Assembly (NCBI RefSeq): GCF_000732605.1
Contig: NZ_JPME01000011.1
Coordinates: 48,493-112,492 of the forward strand
Source: Lacrimispora celerecrescens
GTDB lineage: Bacteria > Bacillota > Clostridia > Lachnospirales > Lachnospiraceae
Direction: 5' to 3'
DNA: 64,000 bases
The position numbers were made by a program, and so were the translations under genes. Below are positions 46,384-55,796 of the stretch, piece after piece. The notes under the pieces were generated by a model. It searched no databases and was not told the DNA's origin. It saw only the letters and a program-made list of their open reading frames with translations. The stretch's first letter is position 1; each line of letters begins with the position of its first letter.

Positions 46384-46456
46384 GCGCGAGTGGCTCAGTT
46401 GGTGGAGTACGACCTTGCCAAGGTCGGGGTCGCGGGTTCGAGTCCCGTCTCGCGCT
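46384..46456 (+). tRNA. tRNA-Gly (GCC)
   Basis: A 73-base cloverleaf: acceptor GCGCGAG with CTCGCGC, anticodon stem CGACC/GGTCG around TTGCCAA giving anticodon GCC, T-loop GGTTCGAGTCC, discriminator T, no encoded CCA. Confidence 0.97.
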
Positions 46457-46467
46457 CTTTTTATTTG

Positions 46468-46506
46468 TAGCGGAAGCCTTTATTTACTAAGGTTTCCGCT
46501 ATTTTT
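46468..46506 (+). terminator. Terminator of tRNA-Gly
   Basis: TAGCGGAAGCCTT (46468-46480) pairs with AAGGTTTCCGCTA (46489-46501) with one wobble, then TTTTTG. The following 46507-46719 shows only promoter-like AT-rich sequence. Confidence 0.85.
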
Positions 46507-46719
46507 GCGTATTCGCAGCCTGCAGACAGTTGTAGACAGTAAAACAACGCATGAGTTCTCATAATAGTATGGATATCTATATATCAGTGTGATAAAATGA
46601 CTGTATTATTTAACTTGAAATATAATTATAGTAATAACAGGAAGTTCGCTAATCGATGTTGAAGGAAGTCTATAAATTTTATAAAAGCTATCACGGAAAA
46701 TAAAGAAAGGCGGCGGCTT

Positions 46720-47498
46720 ATGATCACAATTTATGATTGGTTTGGCTATGAATTGCCGATAAAGGAACGTTATCAATTAATAAAAAAGGTCGGTTTTGAT
46801 GGCATTTTATTATGGTGGAGTGAGGGCTTTGGTCGGAACGATTACCGCAACGCTCCACAAATCGTTTGGGATGCAGGTCTTTTTATAGAAAATATCCACA
46901 CGCCAGTCCATAATCAAAACGACCTCTGGCTTGATAATCTGGATGGGGAAGCCTTATCTGATTGCTATAACAATGTGTTGCAGATTGCAATGAGTTTGAG
47001 ATACCGACTATGGTTGTGCACCTGCCCGGCGAAGATTATCCATATAACTCATTAGGGATGGACAGAATCAAGAGAATCGCTGAAAAGGCTGAACAGCTCG
47101 GCGTCAATGTTGCGTTAGAGAATTTACGGAACCTTCCCAATTTGGCGCACATGTTGGAGCAGGTGGATTCCTTGCGTGTTGGGTTCTGTTATGACTGCGG
47201 TCATCACTATCACTACTATCCGGACGATGATCTATTATCCATGTACGGATCCAGGCTTATGGCACTGCATTTGCATGATATTGGCGGAAGTTATGGACAA
47301 CACCAGTTACCTTTTGACGGGCCAATTGATTGGTCTGCAGCCATGAAGAAAATCACTGAAAGTAATTATTCAGGTGCAACTGCAATAGAGGCCATGAATT
47401 GGGATTATAAGCATTTATCGGCAGAGGAATTCTTACAAGAAGCATTTGAACGGGCAAAAAGACTGGAAGCATTAAGACAGCGGAAGCCGATTTTTTAA
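46720..47498 (+). pseudogene. Sugar phosphate isomerase/epimerase-like protein, frameshifted
   Basis: The frame from ATG 46720 (AAAGGCGG site) encodes the first part of a TIM-barrel protein of the xylose-isomerase-like (AP endonuclease 2) family. After QIAMSL it goes out of frame and stops at 47053-47055. The continuation EIPTMVVHLPGEDYPYNSLG through FCYDCGHHYHYY to the stop at 47498 is in another frame. One missing base near 46996 (AGTTTGAG, expected AGTTTGGAG) restores a 259-residue protein with metal-binding residues such as Glu in ALENLRN, Asp/His in DCGHHYH and His in LHLHDIG. It is either a recent mutation or a sequencing error. Confidence 0.85.
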
Positions 47499-47511
47499 TA
47501 AGGCTTCCGCT
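47479..47511 (+). terminator. Hairpin at the 3' end of the isomerase-like gene
   Basis: AGCGGAAGCC (47479-47488) pairs with GGCTTCCGCT (47502-47511), overlapping the last codons. The loop is T-rich but there is no T-run after it. The stem repeats the sequence used in the tRNA-Gly terminator about 1 kb upstream. Confidence 0.5.
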
Positions 47512-47527
47512 ATACCTTGGAGTTTGG

Positions 47528-48367
47528 TCAGTCTAACTGCGGCTTCCCTTCAATTTCAACAAGTATTAATGTAACATAATCGTCTCTGTTTATCGTCCCT
47601 ATCTCAAATATCAGATATTCCTCATAAGCATGTTTCCCAAGCTTTATCTGATGCTCCATGGCATACTGTATAATATCTGTATACATTTCATCGATATTCT
47701 GATAACTTCCCTTATAATAAACCTGAAGATACCAGCCCTCTTTTCGCACCAGAGTGTTGTTCTTTTTATCGGTATTATTCGTTTTCGTATACAGAAAGGA
47801 AAAGCTGTTGAATCTTTTTTCGCGGATATTATCAATGGTAAGTGACGCTCCCAGAAAATCAATCATACTTGCATTGCTATTATTTCGGAAAGCAATCAGT
47901 TCTGTTAAAAAATCAGGGTAAGAATTATCATTGACATTATCCATGAAGGTACTGCATAGAGCCTTCATACTTTTATGATAAGCCGGTTCAATGATATTAT
48001 ATTTTACGGATAAAGCATTTAATGTTAAATCCTTAAGAGATTCTATTTCACGTTTTGTATTTTTTAATTTCTTTATCTCCTTATCCACTTCATTTGATTT
48101 TTCCTCCAGTAAATTCACCAATTTTTCCGGATCTCTTTCATCCATGTACTTTTTAATTTCTTTTAATGGCATTCCCAGCATTTTTAGTGCAGAGATAATA
48201 GAAAAGGTATCAAATTGCCGGAAGGAGTAATAGCGGTATCCATTCTCTTTCACGATCTCAGGTTGAAATAGCTTGATCTGATCGTAATGAAATAAAATAT
48301 GTTTTGGAATTCCACAAAACTTTGCAAATTCTCCTGTTGTTAAGTATTCATTTTTATTTTTAGACAT
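47528..48367 (-). CDS. MerR-family multidrug-type regulator
   Basis: A 279-residue regulator. The MerR winged helix takes residues 8-75 (TTGEFAKFCGIPKHILFHYDQIKLF, then ENGYRYYS), a coiled coil follows (about 80-115), and a GyrI-like effector-binding domain occupies the rest (YLQVYYKGSYQNIDEMY near residues 208-224). This is the BmrR-like layout. It is divergent from a two-gene ABC exporter whose promoter has the long spacer typical of MerR control, so it probably activates that exporter in response to a bulky toxic compound. Confidence 0.9.
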   Translation of the reverse strand: MSKNKNEYLTTGEFAKFCGIPKHILFHYDQIKLFQPEIVKENGYRYYSFRQFDTFSIISALKMLGMPLKEIKKYMDERDPEKLVNLLEEKSNEVDKEIKKLKNTKREIESLKDLTLNALSVKYNIIEPAYHKSMKALCSTFMDNVNDNSYPDFLTELIAFRNNSNASMIDFLGASLTIDNIREKRFNSFSFLYTKTNNTDKKNNTLVRKEGWYLQVYYKGSYQNIDEMYTDIIQYAMEHQIKLGKHAYEEYLIFEIGTINRDDYVTLILVEIEGKPQLD

Positions 48368-48456
48368 AAGATCACCTCGGTTCTATGCTGTTTTTTTCAT
48401 ATGCTATGTTTACATTCTAAGGAAATATCAAACAATAATAAAGGGTTAATTTCTTC

Positions 48457-48487
48457 TTGACTATGAGATAACCTTATAGTTTATAAT
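48457..48487 (+). promoter_or_regulatory. MerR-type promoter of the ABC exporter (19-bp spacer)
   Basis: TTGACT (48457-48462) and TATAAT (48482-48487) are 19 bases apart, too long for normal polymerase contact and typical of MerR-activated promoters. The spacer carries a dyad, CTATGAG with CTTATAG, where the dimer would bind. It lies between the divergent MerR gene and the exporter genes. Confidence 0.75.
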
Positions 48488-48567
48488 AATCAAGCGGTCT
48501 TTTTCTGTCAAGGATTTAGGCTGAAATTATACATGTATTTGCTTAGTAAAGCGAAAGGAGTTATGTT

Positions 48568-50295
48568 ATGAAATTAATGTTAAAATATCTAAAAAGATAT
48601 CCGAAGCTAATTCTGTTAAACATCATAGGAATCTTTAGTTTCGTTGCAGTACAGCTGGGAATTCCCACGGTTATGGCGTGGATGATTGATAACGGAATAG
48701 GCAATGGTGATATAGCTTATATTAAGAAAATGGGAGGAATCATGCTGATTGTCTGCATTGTTGGAGGTGCAGGAACCATTTTATTAACCTTCGCTTCATC
48801 AAGAATTTCAACCTATATGATTCGGGATATCAGAAATGATGTTTTTGCACAATCGCAGAAATTTTCCCACACAGAATATAATAAATTTGGTGTGTCTTCC
48901 ATGATTACACGAACAACGAATGATGCATTTCAGTTAATGCTGTTTTCCAATTTGTTGTTTCGAACAGCCCTTTTGGCTCCGGTCATGATTATTATCAGTG
49001 TTTTTATGACAATCAAGACCAGTATTAATCTCTCTATGGTTATCGGAGGAAGCTTTCCATTTATAGTAGCTGGTGTTATTATCATTGCCAAATTAACCAA
49101 TCCCCTTTCCGAGAAGCAGCAAAGGGGTATGGATCGGCTGAATCGGATTTCAAGAGAAAACTTAACAGGGGTACGTGTAATCAGAGCCTTTCGAAAAAGT
49201 GAATATGAATCAGAACGTTTCGCAGAAACCAATGACGACTATGCCACTAATTCAAAGAAATTATTTAAAATCATGTCATTTACACAGCCGGCCTTTTTCT
49301 TCTTGCTGCACCTTGCAATGATGGCCGTGTTTTGGATATCTAGCGTAATGATTGATAAGGGAACTTTACAGGTTGGACAGTTAGTTGCTTTCTTAGAGTA
49401 TCAGTTTCATGCAATGTTCTCTATCATGCTATTTTCCATGGTATTTGTAATGTATCCAAGGGCTCAGGTATCTGCAAACCGTATACAGGAACTATTAGAT
49501 GAGGAGCCACTAGTAAATAATCCTTCTGAGGGCATTACAGCTGATAATAAAGGAGTTGTAGAATTTGACCATGTTACGTTCCAGTATCCGGATGGCGAGC
49601 TTCCGGTTATAAAGGATGTATCCTTTACAGCGAATAAAGGGGAGACCGTAGCATTTATCGGCAGTACGGGCAGCGGAAAGAGCACATTGATCAATTTAAT
49701 TCCAAGATTTTATGATGTGACAAGCGGTTCTATTAAAATTGATGGTGTGGATACACGTGACTACGACTTAAAGGCGCTCCGTCAAAAGATTGGCTTTATC
49801 CCTCAAAAAGCTTTTTTATTTAAAGGAACCATAGAAGAAAATCTTAAGTTCGGTAAACCTGATGCAACTCCGGAAGAAATAGATCATGCAATCGAAGTTG
49901 CGCAGGCAAAAGAGTTTATTCAGAATAAGCCAAATAAATTGCAGGAATTTATAAGTGAAGGCGCAAAGAATGTATCAGGAGGCCAGAAACAGCGGATCTC
50001 GATTGCAAGAGCATTGGTTAGAAAACCGGAAGTCTATATTTTTGATGACAGTTTTTCTGCACTTGACTATAAAACAGATGCTACGTTGCGTGCTGCCCTT
50101 AAGGAAGAAACAAAAGAATCCATTGTATTCATTGTAGCGCAAAGAATTAGTACAATCATGAATTCGGACAAAATAATCGTTCTAAATGAGGGCGAAGTGG
50201 TTGGTATGGGAACCCATAAAGAATTACTAAGATCCTGCAATATATATTATGAAATTGCAGATTCACAATTAACAAAGGAGGAACTGGAGCGATGA
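48568..50295 (+). CDS. Heterodimeric ABC exporter, subunit A
   Basis: A 575-residue half-transporter: six membrane helices in the first 310 residues, then an ATPase domain. Walker A is GSTGSGKS (Gly365-Ser372) and the signature VSGGQKQR is canonical, but Walker B reads IFDDSF, with Asp494 in place of the catalytic Glu. Such a degenerate site is typical of one partner in BmrCD/LmrCD/TM287-288-type multidrug exporters. Its stop overlaps the start of subunit B by four bases (ATGA), so translation is coupled. Confidence 0.92.
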   Translation: MKLMLKYLKRYPKLILLNIIGIFSFVAVQLGIPTVMAWMIDNGIGNGDIAYIKKMGGIMLIVCIVGGAGTILLTFASSRISTYMIRDIRNDVFAQSQKFSHTEYNKFGVSSMITRTTNDAFQLMLFSNLLFRTALLAPVMIIISVFMTIKTSINLSMVIGGSFPFIVAGVIIIAKLTNPLSEKQQRGMDRLNRISRENLTGVRVIRAFRKSEYESERFAETNDDYATNSKKLFKIMSFTQPAFFFLLHLAMMAVFWISSVMIDKGTLQVGQLVAFLEYQFHAMFSIMLFSMVFVMYPRAQVSANRIQELLDEEPLVNNPSEGITADNKGVVEFDHVTFQYPDGELPVIKDVSFTANKGETVAFIGSTGSGKSTLINLIPRFYDVTSGSIKIDGVDTRDYDLKALRQKIGFIPQKAFLFKGTIEENLKFGKPDATPEEIDHAIEVAQAKEFIQNKPNKLQEFISEGAKNVSGGQKQRISIARALVRKPEVYIFDDSFSALDYKTDATLRAALKEETKESIVFIVAQRISTIMNSDKIIVLNEGEVVGMGTHKELLRSCNIYYEIADSQLTKEELER

Positions 50296-52046
50296 GAAAA
50301 TTATATCCATATATAAAACCATACTTGAAAATGTTTATCGTGGCAATTCTCCTTACGGTAGCATACTCCGGCTTCCTATCAGCGGCACCAATGGTGGAAG
50401 GTTTCATTACAACAAGACTAAAAGATGATGTTGTAGATATTGCGAACAAAGTTCCTGGGGCCGCTATCAGTTTTTCCTATATTATTAAAATCTTAAAACT
50501 GTTACTTGCTATTTATATCGGAAACGTACTTAGCAGCTTTGGTTCCCAGTATTTTTTAACAAATGGTATACAAAATACAATGCGAGATTTAAGAAATGAT
50601 GTGCAAAGAAAGATTGCGAAGCTGCCAATCAGCTATTTTGATAAACGTTCCGTGGGAGACATTCTCAGTATCATCTCCAATGATATCGATACCATGTCAA
50701 ATGCGCTGCAGCAGAGTTTATCAAGGATATTGAGTGCTTTCTTATCCATTATTTTAGCAATCGTACTCATGTTTTATATTAATCCGATTATGGGTGTTGT
50801 TGCCGTTTTACTGATACCGGGAAGTGCTCTGATTATGAAGTTTATCATGAAGCGTTCTTCCGTTATGTTTAGTAATCAGCAGGCGGCACTTGGTGACTTA
50901 AATGGTTACATTCAGGAAAGATACACCGGGCTAACCGAGATTAAACTATATGGAAAGCAGGAAGATTCCATCGAACAGTTTAAGGAGATTAACAACAATC
51001 TTTGTGAAAACGGATTTAAGGCACAATTTATATCCGGGTTGATGTCGCCGTTAATTTCGTTCATTACGTATCTTGCAATTGTAGCTGTCTGTATTTTAGG
51101 CGCGACATTTGCAATTACAGGTGCCATAACGGTTGGACAGCTTCAGGCATTTATCCGATATATGTGGCAGCTCAATGAGCCGCTGGAGCAGGTATCACAA
51201 TTGTCTGCTTCCATTCAATCCGCGATTGCAGCATCAGGAAGAGTATTTGAGTTTCTTTCTGAAACAGAAGAGGTCCCGGAAGCTTCTGCTCCGGTAAGAA
51301 TAGAGAACTTAAAGGGGAATGTTACCTTTGAAGATGTCTCTTTTGGATATAACGAAGATAATATGCTCATTGAGCATCTGAATATCAACGTGGAAAGTGG
51401 TCAAATGGTAGCAATTGTAGGGCCGACTGGCGCCGGAAAAACCACGCTTATCAACCTGTTAATGCGTTTTTATGATGTAAATAAAGGCGCCATTAAGGTA
51501 GATGGTGTGAAAATTAAGGATATGAAACGGGATGATCTTCGTTCTATCTTTGGTATGGTATTACAGGACACCTGGTTATTTAACGGAACGATTGCCGATA
51601 ATATTAAATACGGGAAAGAGGATGCAACGCAGCAAGAGATTGAACATGCAGCAAGAACAGCAAATGTAAATCATTTTATCAAAACACAGCCGGATGGCTA
51701 CCATATGATATTAAATGAAGAATCCTCCAACGTATCTGTCGGTGAAAAACAGCTTTTAACAATAGCCAGAGCATTTCTTGCAGACCCGGCTATTCTAATC
51801 CTTGATGAGGCGACAAGTTCTGTTGATACAAGACTTGAGTTAATGCTTCAGACCGCTATGAAAAATATCATGAAGGGCAGAACAAGCTTTGTTATTGCAC
51901 ACCGCCTTTCTACTATTAGAAATGCGGATCTAATCCTTGTGATGAATAATGGAACAATTATTGAACAGGGAACCCATGATGAATTAATAGCTAAGAAAGG
52001 ATTTTATGAGAAACTGTATATGAGTCAGTTCCAAAATCAAGCTTAA
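50292..52046 (+). CDS. Heterodimeric ABC exporter, subunit B
   Basis: A 584-residue half-transporter with six membrane helices and a C-terminal ATPase. Walker A is GPTGAGKT and Walker B ILILDEATSS has the catalytic Glu, but the signature is VSVGEKQL instead of LSGGQ. This complements subunit A: one composite ATP site is competent and the other degenerate. The pair probably expels a lipophilic toxic compound under MerR control. Confidence 0.92.
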   Translation: MRKLYPYIKPYLKMFIVAILLTVAYSGFLSAAPMVEGFITTRLKDDVVDIANKVPGAAISFSYIIKILKLLLAIYIGNVLSSFGSQYFLTNGIQNTMRDLRNDVQRKIAKLPISYFDKRSVGDILSIISNDIDTMSNALQQSLSRILSAFLSIILAIVLMFYINPIMGVVAVLLIPGSALIMKFIMKRSSVMFSNQQAALGDLNGYIQERYTGLTEIKLYGKQEDSIEQFKEINNNLCENGFKAQFISGLMSPLISFITYLAIVAVCILGATFAITGAITVGQLQAFIRYMWQLNEPLEQVSQLSASIQSAIAASGRVFEFLSETEEVPEASAPVRIENLKGNVTFEDVSFGYNEDNMLIEHLNINVESGQMVAIVGPTGAGKTTLINLLMRFYDVNKGAIKVDGVKIKDMKRDDLRSIFGMVLQDTWLFNGTIADNIKYGKEDATQQEIEHAARTANVNHFIKTQPDGYHMILNEESSNVSVGEKQLLTIARAFLADPAILILDEATSSVDTRLELMLQTAMKNIMKGRTSFVIAHRLSTIRNADLILVMNNGTIIEQGTHDELIAKKGFYEKLYMSQFQNQA

Positions 52047-52064
52047 CAATATTTTATATTATTT

Positions 52065-52103
52065 AAAAGCAGGCTTCCGTTACCGAGAGCCTGCTTTTGT
52101 TTT
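52065..52103 (+). terminator. Terminator of the ABC exporter operon
   Basis: AAAAGCAGGCT (52065-52075) pairs with AGCCTGCTTTT (52088-52098), followed by GTTTTAT. On the other strand it would also end the convergent HAD gene's transcript. Confidence 0.85.
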
Positions 52104-52755
52104 ATCGATCATTCAACTCTTCCAAAACGTCTAATATCTCCCAAAGCCCGTTTATGGAATAATCCGCAAGGCTGCGGTCAAAAGAAAACCTGTCATCAAT
52201 GACAGCGGCGACGGTCATTCCAGCTCCATGCCCTGCCATGATCCCATAGGTGGAATCTTCCACCACCAGGCATTCCTTTGGCTTTCGCTTTAAGGTGTCA
52301 GCGGTATGGAGATAAATTTCCGGATTAGGTTTGCTTTCCTTAAATTCTTCGCCGCTTACAATGTAATCAAAGTCACCTTTCAGTCCACAGCTGGTGAGTA
52401 CATCGTCAATTCCTGCTCTGCTGGTAGAAGATGCAAGTGCCACCTGATAGCCTCTGCGGTGAAGCTCCTTTAAAATATCCGGGACTTCTTTTCTTAAGAT
52501 GGAGGGGTAATCCGGACGGCAATCGACCCAGAGCCCTGCATATAGCTCCTGGAACATGCGTGAATTTACATCCTCTCCAATCACATCGCTTATAATCTCC
52601 ATCGTTCTTTTTGTGGTAGACCCTACCACGGCAAACAGCGCCTCTCTGTTAATCTGGGGGTACTTAATCTTCAGCTGCTCATACATATGGTCCAAATATA
52701 TGATTTCGCTGTCGATCAGGACTCCATCCATGTCAAATATAACTGCTTTTATCAT
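52102..52755 (-). CDS. HAD-family sugar phosphatase / phosphoglucomutase-like
   Basis: A 217-residue HAD hydrolase of the beta-phosphoglucomutase group. Motif I is FDMDGVLIDSE (nucleophile Asp8 or so), motif II SSTSR, motif III KPNPEIY with Lys, and motif IV VVEDSTYGI. It dephosphorylates or isomerises a sugar phosphate. It starts 3 bases after the PTS EIIA gene in the same direction, so it probably acts on the sugar imported by this PTS. Confidence 0.88.
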   Translation of the reverse strand: MIKAVIFDMDGVLIDSEIIYLDHMYEQLKIKYPQINREALFAVVGSTTKRTMEIISDVIGEDVNSRMFQELYAGLWVDCRPDYPSILRKEVPDILKELHRRGYQVALASSTSRAGIDDVLTSCGLKGDFDYIVSGEEFKESKPNPEIYLHTADTLKRKPKECLVVEDSTYGIMAGHGAGMTVAAVIDDRFSFDRSLADYSINGLWEILDVLEELNDR

Positions 52756-52758
52756 TGG

Positions 52759-53196
52759 TTAAATTCCTTCCTCAAAGTCCTCAGATATTTCTACCGGTTC
52801 ATATTTGTATTTTCCGATCTGAGTTTTTCCTATTTCAATGATTTCATTTACCAGTGTGTCTGCCTCTGGTACCTGTCCCATCATACCGCGCATTGCCAGC
52901 TCTACGGTCATGCCTAAGTTTGTTCCGTAAAGGACCTTTATCCGTTCATCTCCAATGCTTAACATCACAGCATTTTTAAAAGGAGAGCCCCCCAGAATAT
53001 CGCATAGAACAAAGATTTGTTCGCAATCCAGTAAGCGGTCAAAGGCGGCCTTTAAATGCTCCTTAAGCTGTTCCTCGCTATGTTCCCCCCTAAAATCCAC
53101 CGGTACTATAAAATCCTGGTGGCCTGTGAGAAGCTCCACTGCACTTGAAATGCCGGTTGCAAATGTTCCATGGCCTGTAATAATGATTCCAATCAT
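52759..53196 (-). CDS. PTS system EIIA component, mannose family
   Basis: A 145-residue EIIA of the mannose/fructose/sorbose type. ATG 53196 follows GAGGATACT; a longer in-frame start upstream has no suitable site. The phosphorylated His9 is in ITGHGTFA, the family's N-terminal signature. It receives phosphate from HPr and passes it to EIIB. It is separated from the EIIBCD genes by the regulator gene. Confidence 0.9.
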   Translation of the reverse strand: MIGIIITGHGTFATGISSAVELLTGHQDFIVPVDFRGEHSEEQLKEHLKAAFDRLLDCEQIFVLCDILGGSPFKNAVMLSIGDERIKVLYGTNLGMTVELAMRGMMGQVPEADTLVNEIIEIGKTQIGKYKYEPVEISEDFEEGI

Positions 53197-53264
53197 AGTA
53201 TCCTCTTTTCTGCCCATGTTGTTTGGCATATTGGTATGCTTTTCGGGCGTTTCACGATCTATTT

Positions 53265-54014
53265 CTAATCTCTGTAAACGACAAAATCAAATCGGTGTGT
53301 ATTGCCGGGATAGGTTTCAATGCTGTAGTCTATGGGACGTTCATATTGGTCATAGGCGATGCTTTCCAGCATGTGCACCGGAGAGTCTTTCTCTATGTGA
53401 AACAGGCGAGCCTGTGTCGGATCAATGATTTCGGCCCGTATGGACCGGACTGCCTTAGCCGGATAGATGCCATACACATCTCTCATGATGCGGTAAAGAG
53501 AGTCTGTTCCGTAATCATAGGCTTCGATTCCCGGAAAAAGATCCATGGGAACAAAGTTCTCAATGAAAGTAAAAGGACGTTTGTCCGCATATCGCATGCG
53601 TTCCAGATGAAGACAGTGCTGTTTGGGATCCAAACGCAGTTTTTCGTAAACCGGGGCATGGTAAGAGATGATTTCGTTCTTTTTTAAATCGGTTCCAGGC
53701 TTCATGCCGATCATGGCCAGTTCTTCACGATAACTGACAAGCTGCATCAGATAGATTCCCCGGTCTGTAATAGATCTTACAAAGCTACCGGAGCCACGCT
53801 TCCTCACCAGCATACCCAGCTTGTTTAAATCTCCGTAGGCCTGCCGGACGACAGGACGGGATATGCCGAATTTGCGGCATAGTTCATCCTCAGTAGGCAG
53901 CTTTTGTCCCGGAATCAGGGTTCCGCTTCGGATTGCATTAATCAGGCAGCCCTTTAACTGCTCATACAATGGAACCGGACTATATTTATCAATTTGTATA
54001 AATTCAAACTTCAT
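53265..54014 (-). CDS. GntR-family regulator with UTRA domain (HutC type)
   Basis: A 249-residue repressor: winged helix (KLPTEDELCRKFGISRPVVRQAY at about 40-62), then a UTRA ligand domain (from about 90), which binds sugar phosphates. ATG 54014 follows GGAGG with 7 bases between. It is transcribed with EIIA and the HAD gene and probably controls the whole PTS regulon through TACAAAT-type sites. Confidence 0.9.
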   Translation of the reverse strand: MKFEFIQIDKYSPVPLYEQLKGCLINAIRSGTLIPGQKLPTEDELCRKFGISRPVVRQAYGDLNKLGMLVRKRGSGSFVRSITDRGIYLMQLVSYREELAMIGMKPGTDLKKNEIISYHAPVYEKLRLDPKQHCLHLERMRYADKRPFTFIENFVPMDLFPGIEAYDYGTDSLYRIMRDVYGIYPAKAVRSIRAEIIDPTQARLFHIEKDSPVHMLESIAYDQYERPIDYSIETYPGNTHRFDFVVYRD

Positions 54015-54050
54015 GTATACACCTCCATGGTGGGGAAATCCCATTTGTAC

Positions 54051-54079
54051 AGTATATCATTGGGGAATTTTACCTGCAA
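54051..54079 (-). promoter_or_regulatory. Promoter of the UTRA regulator gene with operator half-site
   Basis: Reading on the minus strand: TTGCAG (54079-54074) and TATACT (54056-54051) spaced by 17. Just past the -10 the sequence continues GTACAAATG, which contains the TACAAAT half-site seen as a full palindrome at 56525-56538. Autoregulation is likely. Confidence 0.6.
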
Positions 54080-54130
54080 CGTTATTTTACCGCCTTATTG
54101 ATCGTTGCAGGCCTCCCTTTAAAATGGAGC

Positions 54131-54182
54131 AGGGGCCATACAGGAGATGGTGAATTTTTCCATCTGTTTCTGTACGGCCCCC
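54131..54182 (-). terminator. Hairpin ending the EIIBCD transcript
   Basis: On the minus strand GGGGCCGTACAG pairs with CTGTATGGCCCC, with an inner GATGG/CCATC stem, beyond the EIID stop. The T-run is modest (CCATTTTAAA). Confidence 0.65.
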
Positions 54183-54212
54183 GGCAGAATTCTATTTGAT
54201 TCCTTCCGTGAG

Positions 54213-55004
54213 TTACATGATTCTAAAGAAAGACAATACGATTGATACAAGGATGATAAGAATAATCAGCATCAGCGTATTAACATGTTTTTTCTTAAAC
54301 AGCCAATAAAGGGTGAATACAAACCCGAGAGGCAGTATGTTCGGCATAATGGAATCGAAGATCGCCTGTATGGATACACCGCCGGGAGCTACCAGCGTTT
54401 CTGCAAAATGAAGGGATACGTAGCTTGGGATCAGCCCGCCTACTACCATCATGCCCAGGATGCCTGCCGCCTTTGTAATGGCACTGGCATTGGAACTGAT
54501 TAAATCAACGGCTCCCACACCCATGTTATACCCCATTCGGCCAAACCACAGTCTTGATATGGCGCCTAAAAACCATATCGCGATATAAAGGATGGGACCC
54601 AGCACAGAGCCGCCGCTTGCAAGGGAACAGCAGATGGCTGCTGATATTGGAAGCAGGGTAAACCAAAAAATTGCGTCTCCCAGTCCGGCCAGAGGACCGA
54701 ACAGACCAGTTTTAATGCTCTTGATTAAAGCCCTGTCCTGTCCGTTTTCTTCCAGGGAAAGGATAAGACCCTGTAGAAAGGTTGCCATGTGGGGTTCGGT
54801 ATTGATAAAGTCCATGTTGTTTTTCATGGCATCAGAGATTTCTTCCTTCTGATCTCCGTAAATCTTTTTTAATCCGGGAAGCAATCCGAGACAGAATCCG
54901 GGAGCCTGCATACGCTCAAAGCTGAAGCAGGACTGTTCCAATATGGAAAGCATGCTCATCTTATTGATATCTTTTTTGTCCAATTTATTTCTAGATACCG
55001 TCAT
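54213..55004 (-). CDS. PTS system EIID component, mannose family
   Basis: A 263-residue EIID membrane protein. The family stretches NKMSMLSILEQSCFSFERMQ, FINTEPHMATFLQGL and GPLAGLGDAIFW are clear. ATG 55004 is behind GGAGGAGGT at 7 bases; the upstream GTG is less likely. It overlaps the EIIC gene by 14 bases, so translation is coupled. With EIIC it forms the sugar channel. Confidence 0.92.
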   Translation of the reverse strand: MTVSRNKLDKKDINKMSMLSILEQSCFSFERMQAPGFCLGLLPGLKKIYGDQKEEISDAMKNNMDFINTEPHMATFLQGLILSLEENGQDRALIKSIKTGLFGPLAGLGDAIFWFTLLPISAAICCSLASGGSVLGPILYIAIWFLGAISRLWFGRMGYNMGVGAVDLISSNASAITKAAGILGMMVVGGLIPSYVSLHFAETLVAPGGVSIQAIFDSIMPNILPLGFVFTLYWLFKKKHVNTLMLIILIILVSIVLSFFRIM

Positions 55005-55776
55005 CGTCAGCACCTCCTCCTACCGTTACGGCATTCTTTTTGATCGTTTCATCATTGAGATAACCGATGAAAGCAACGGCGATTCCTGCGATAGCTACCG
55101 GAAGGATATTGCCCAGCTTTAAGAATGTCATGAGTAAGAAGCCAATAAAAAGATATGCCACGTTCTGCTTCTTAAGCATAACAACCAGGAGCAGGGTAAG
55201 ACCGACTGCAGGAAGCAGGCCGCCGGATATTTCGAATCCGTGGATCAGCCATTCCGGGAACATGTTTACAAATCCTGCGATCTGGTTCTGTAATGCAAAG
55301 GCTGACAGGAATGTGATCAGAGCGTAGATTCCCGCTTTAATTACTAGTCCAAGTAGAACGATCTGTGTAAATTTCTTTGTGTCTGCGTTCTCGCATGCGT
55401 GATCCAGGGGACGTAAGAAACCTGCAAAAGTAGTATTGCAGACAATTCCGACCCACTGTGCCAGCAAAGCGAAGGGCAATGAGAGTCCCAGAGCCGTTTC
55501 AGCACTCTGTCCAGTGGTGAAAGCGATGACGGTTGTCATCATGCCTGCCATCAGAGGATCAGGCGGAACGGTGCCCCCTACGGTCAGCAGTCCCAGATAA
55601 GAAAGCTCTGCAACGGCGCCCGCAGCCAGTCCTACCTGAACATCACCCAGGATTATTCCGGCGAAGAAGGCGACAACGATGGGGCGGAACCAGAAAAAGG
55701 CTTCCCAGCAGGCGTCACAGGCACAGATAAAGGCCAGTAAAGCCAGCAAAATCCCCTGGATTAAAGTAATTTGCAT
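54991..55776 (-). CDS. PTS system EIIC component, mannose/N-acetylgalactosamine family
   Basis: A 261-residue membrane protein with about seven hydrophobic segments. The motif FFAGIILGDVQVGLAAGAVAELSYLG and GGTVPPDPLMAG are EIIC signatures of the mannose family. It binds the sugar during phosphorylation. AGGAGGG precedes the ATG. Confidence 0.92.
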   Translation of the reverse strand: MQITLIQGILLALLAFICACDACWEAFFWFRPIVVAFFAGIILGDVQVGLAAGAVAELSYLGLLTVGGTVPPDPLMAGMMTTVIAFTTGQSAETALGLSLPFALLAQWVGIVCNTTFAGFLRPLDHACENADTKKFTQIVLLGLVIKAGIYALITFLSAFALQNQIAGFVNMFPEWLIHGFEISGGLLPAVGLTLLLVVMLKKQNVAYLFIGFLLMTFLKLGNILPVAIAGIAVAFIGYLNDETIKKNAVTVGGGADDDGI

Positions 55777-55796
55777 AAAAAACCCTCCTTTTATTG

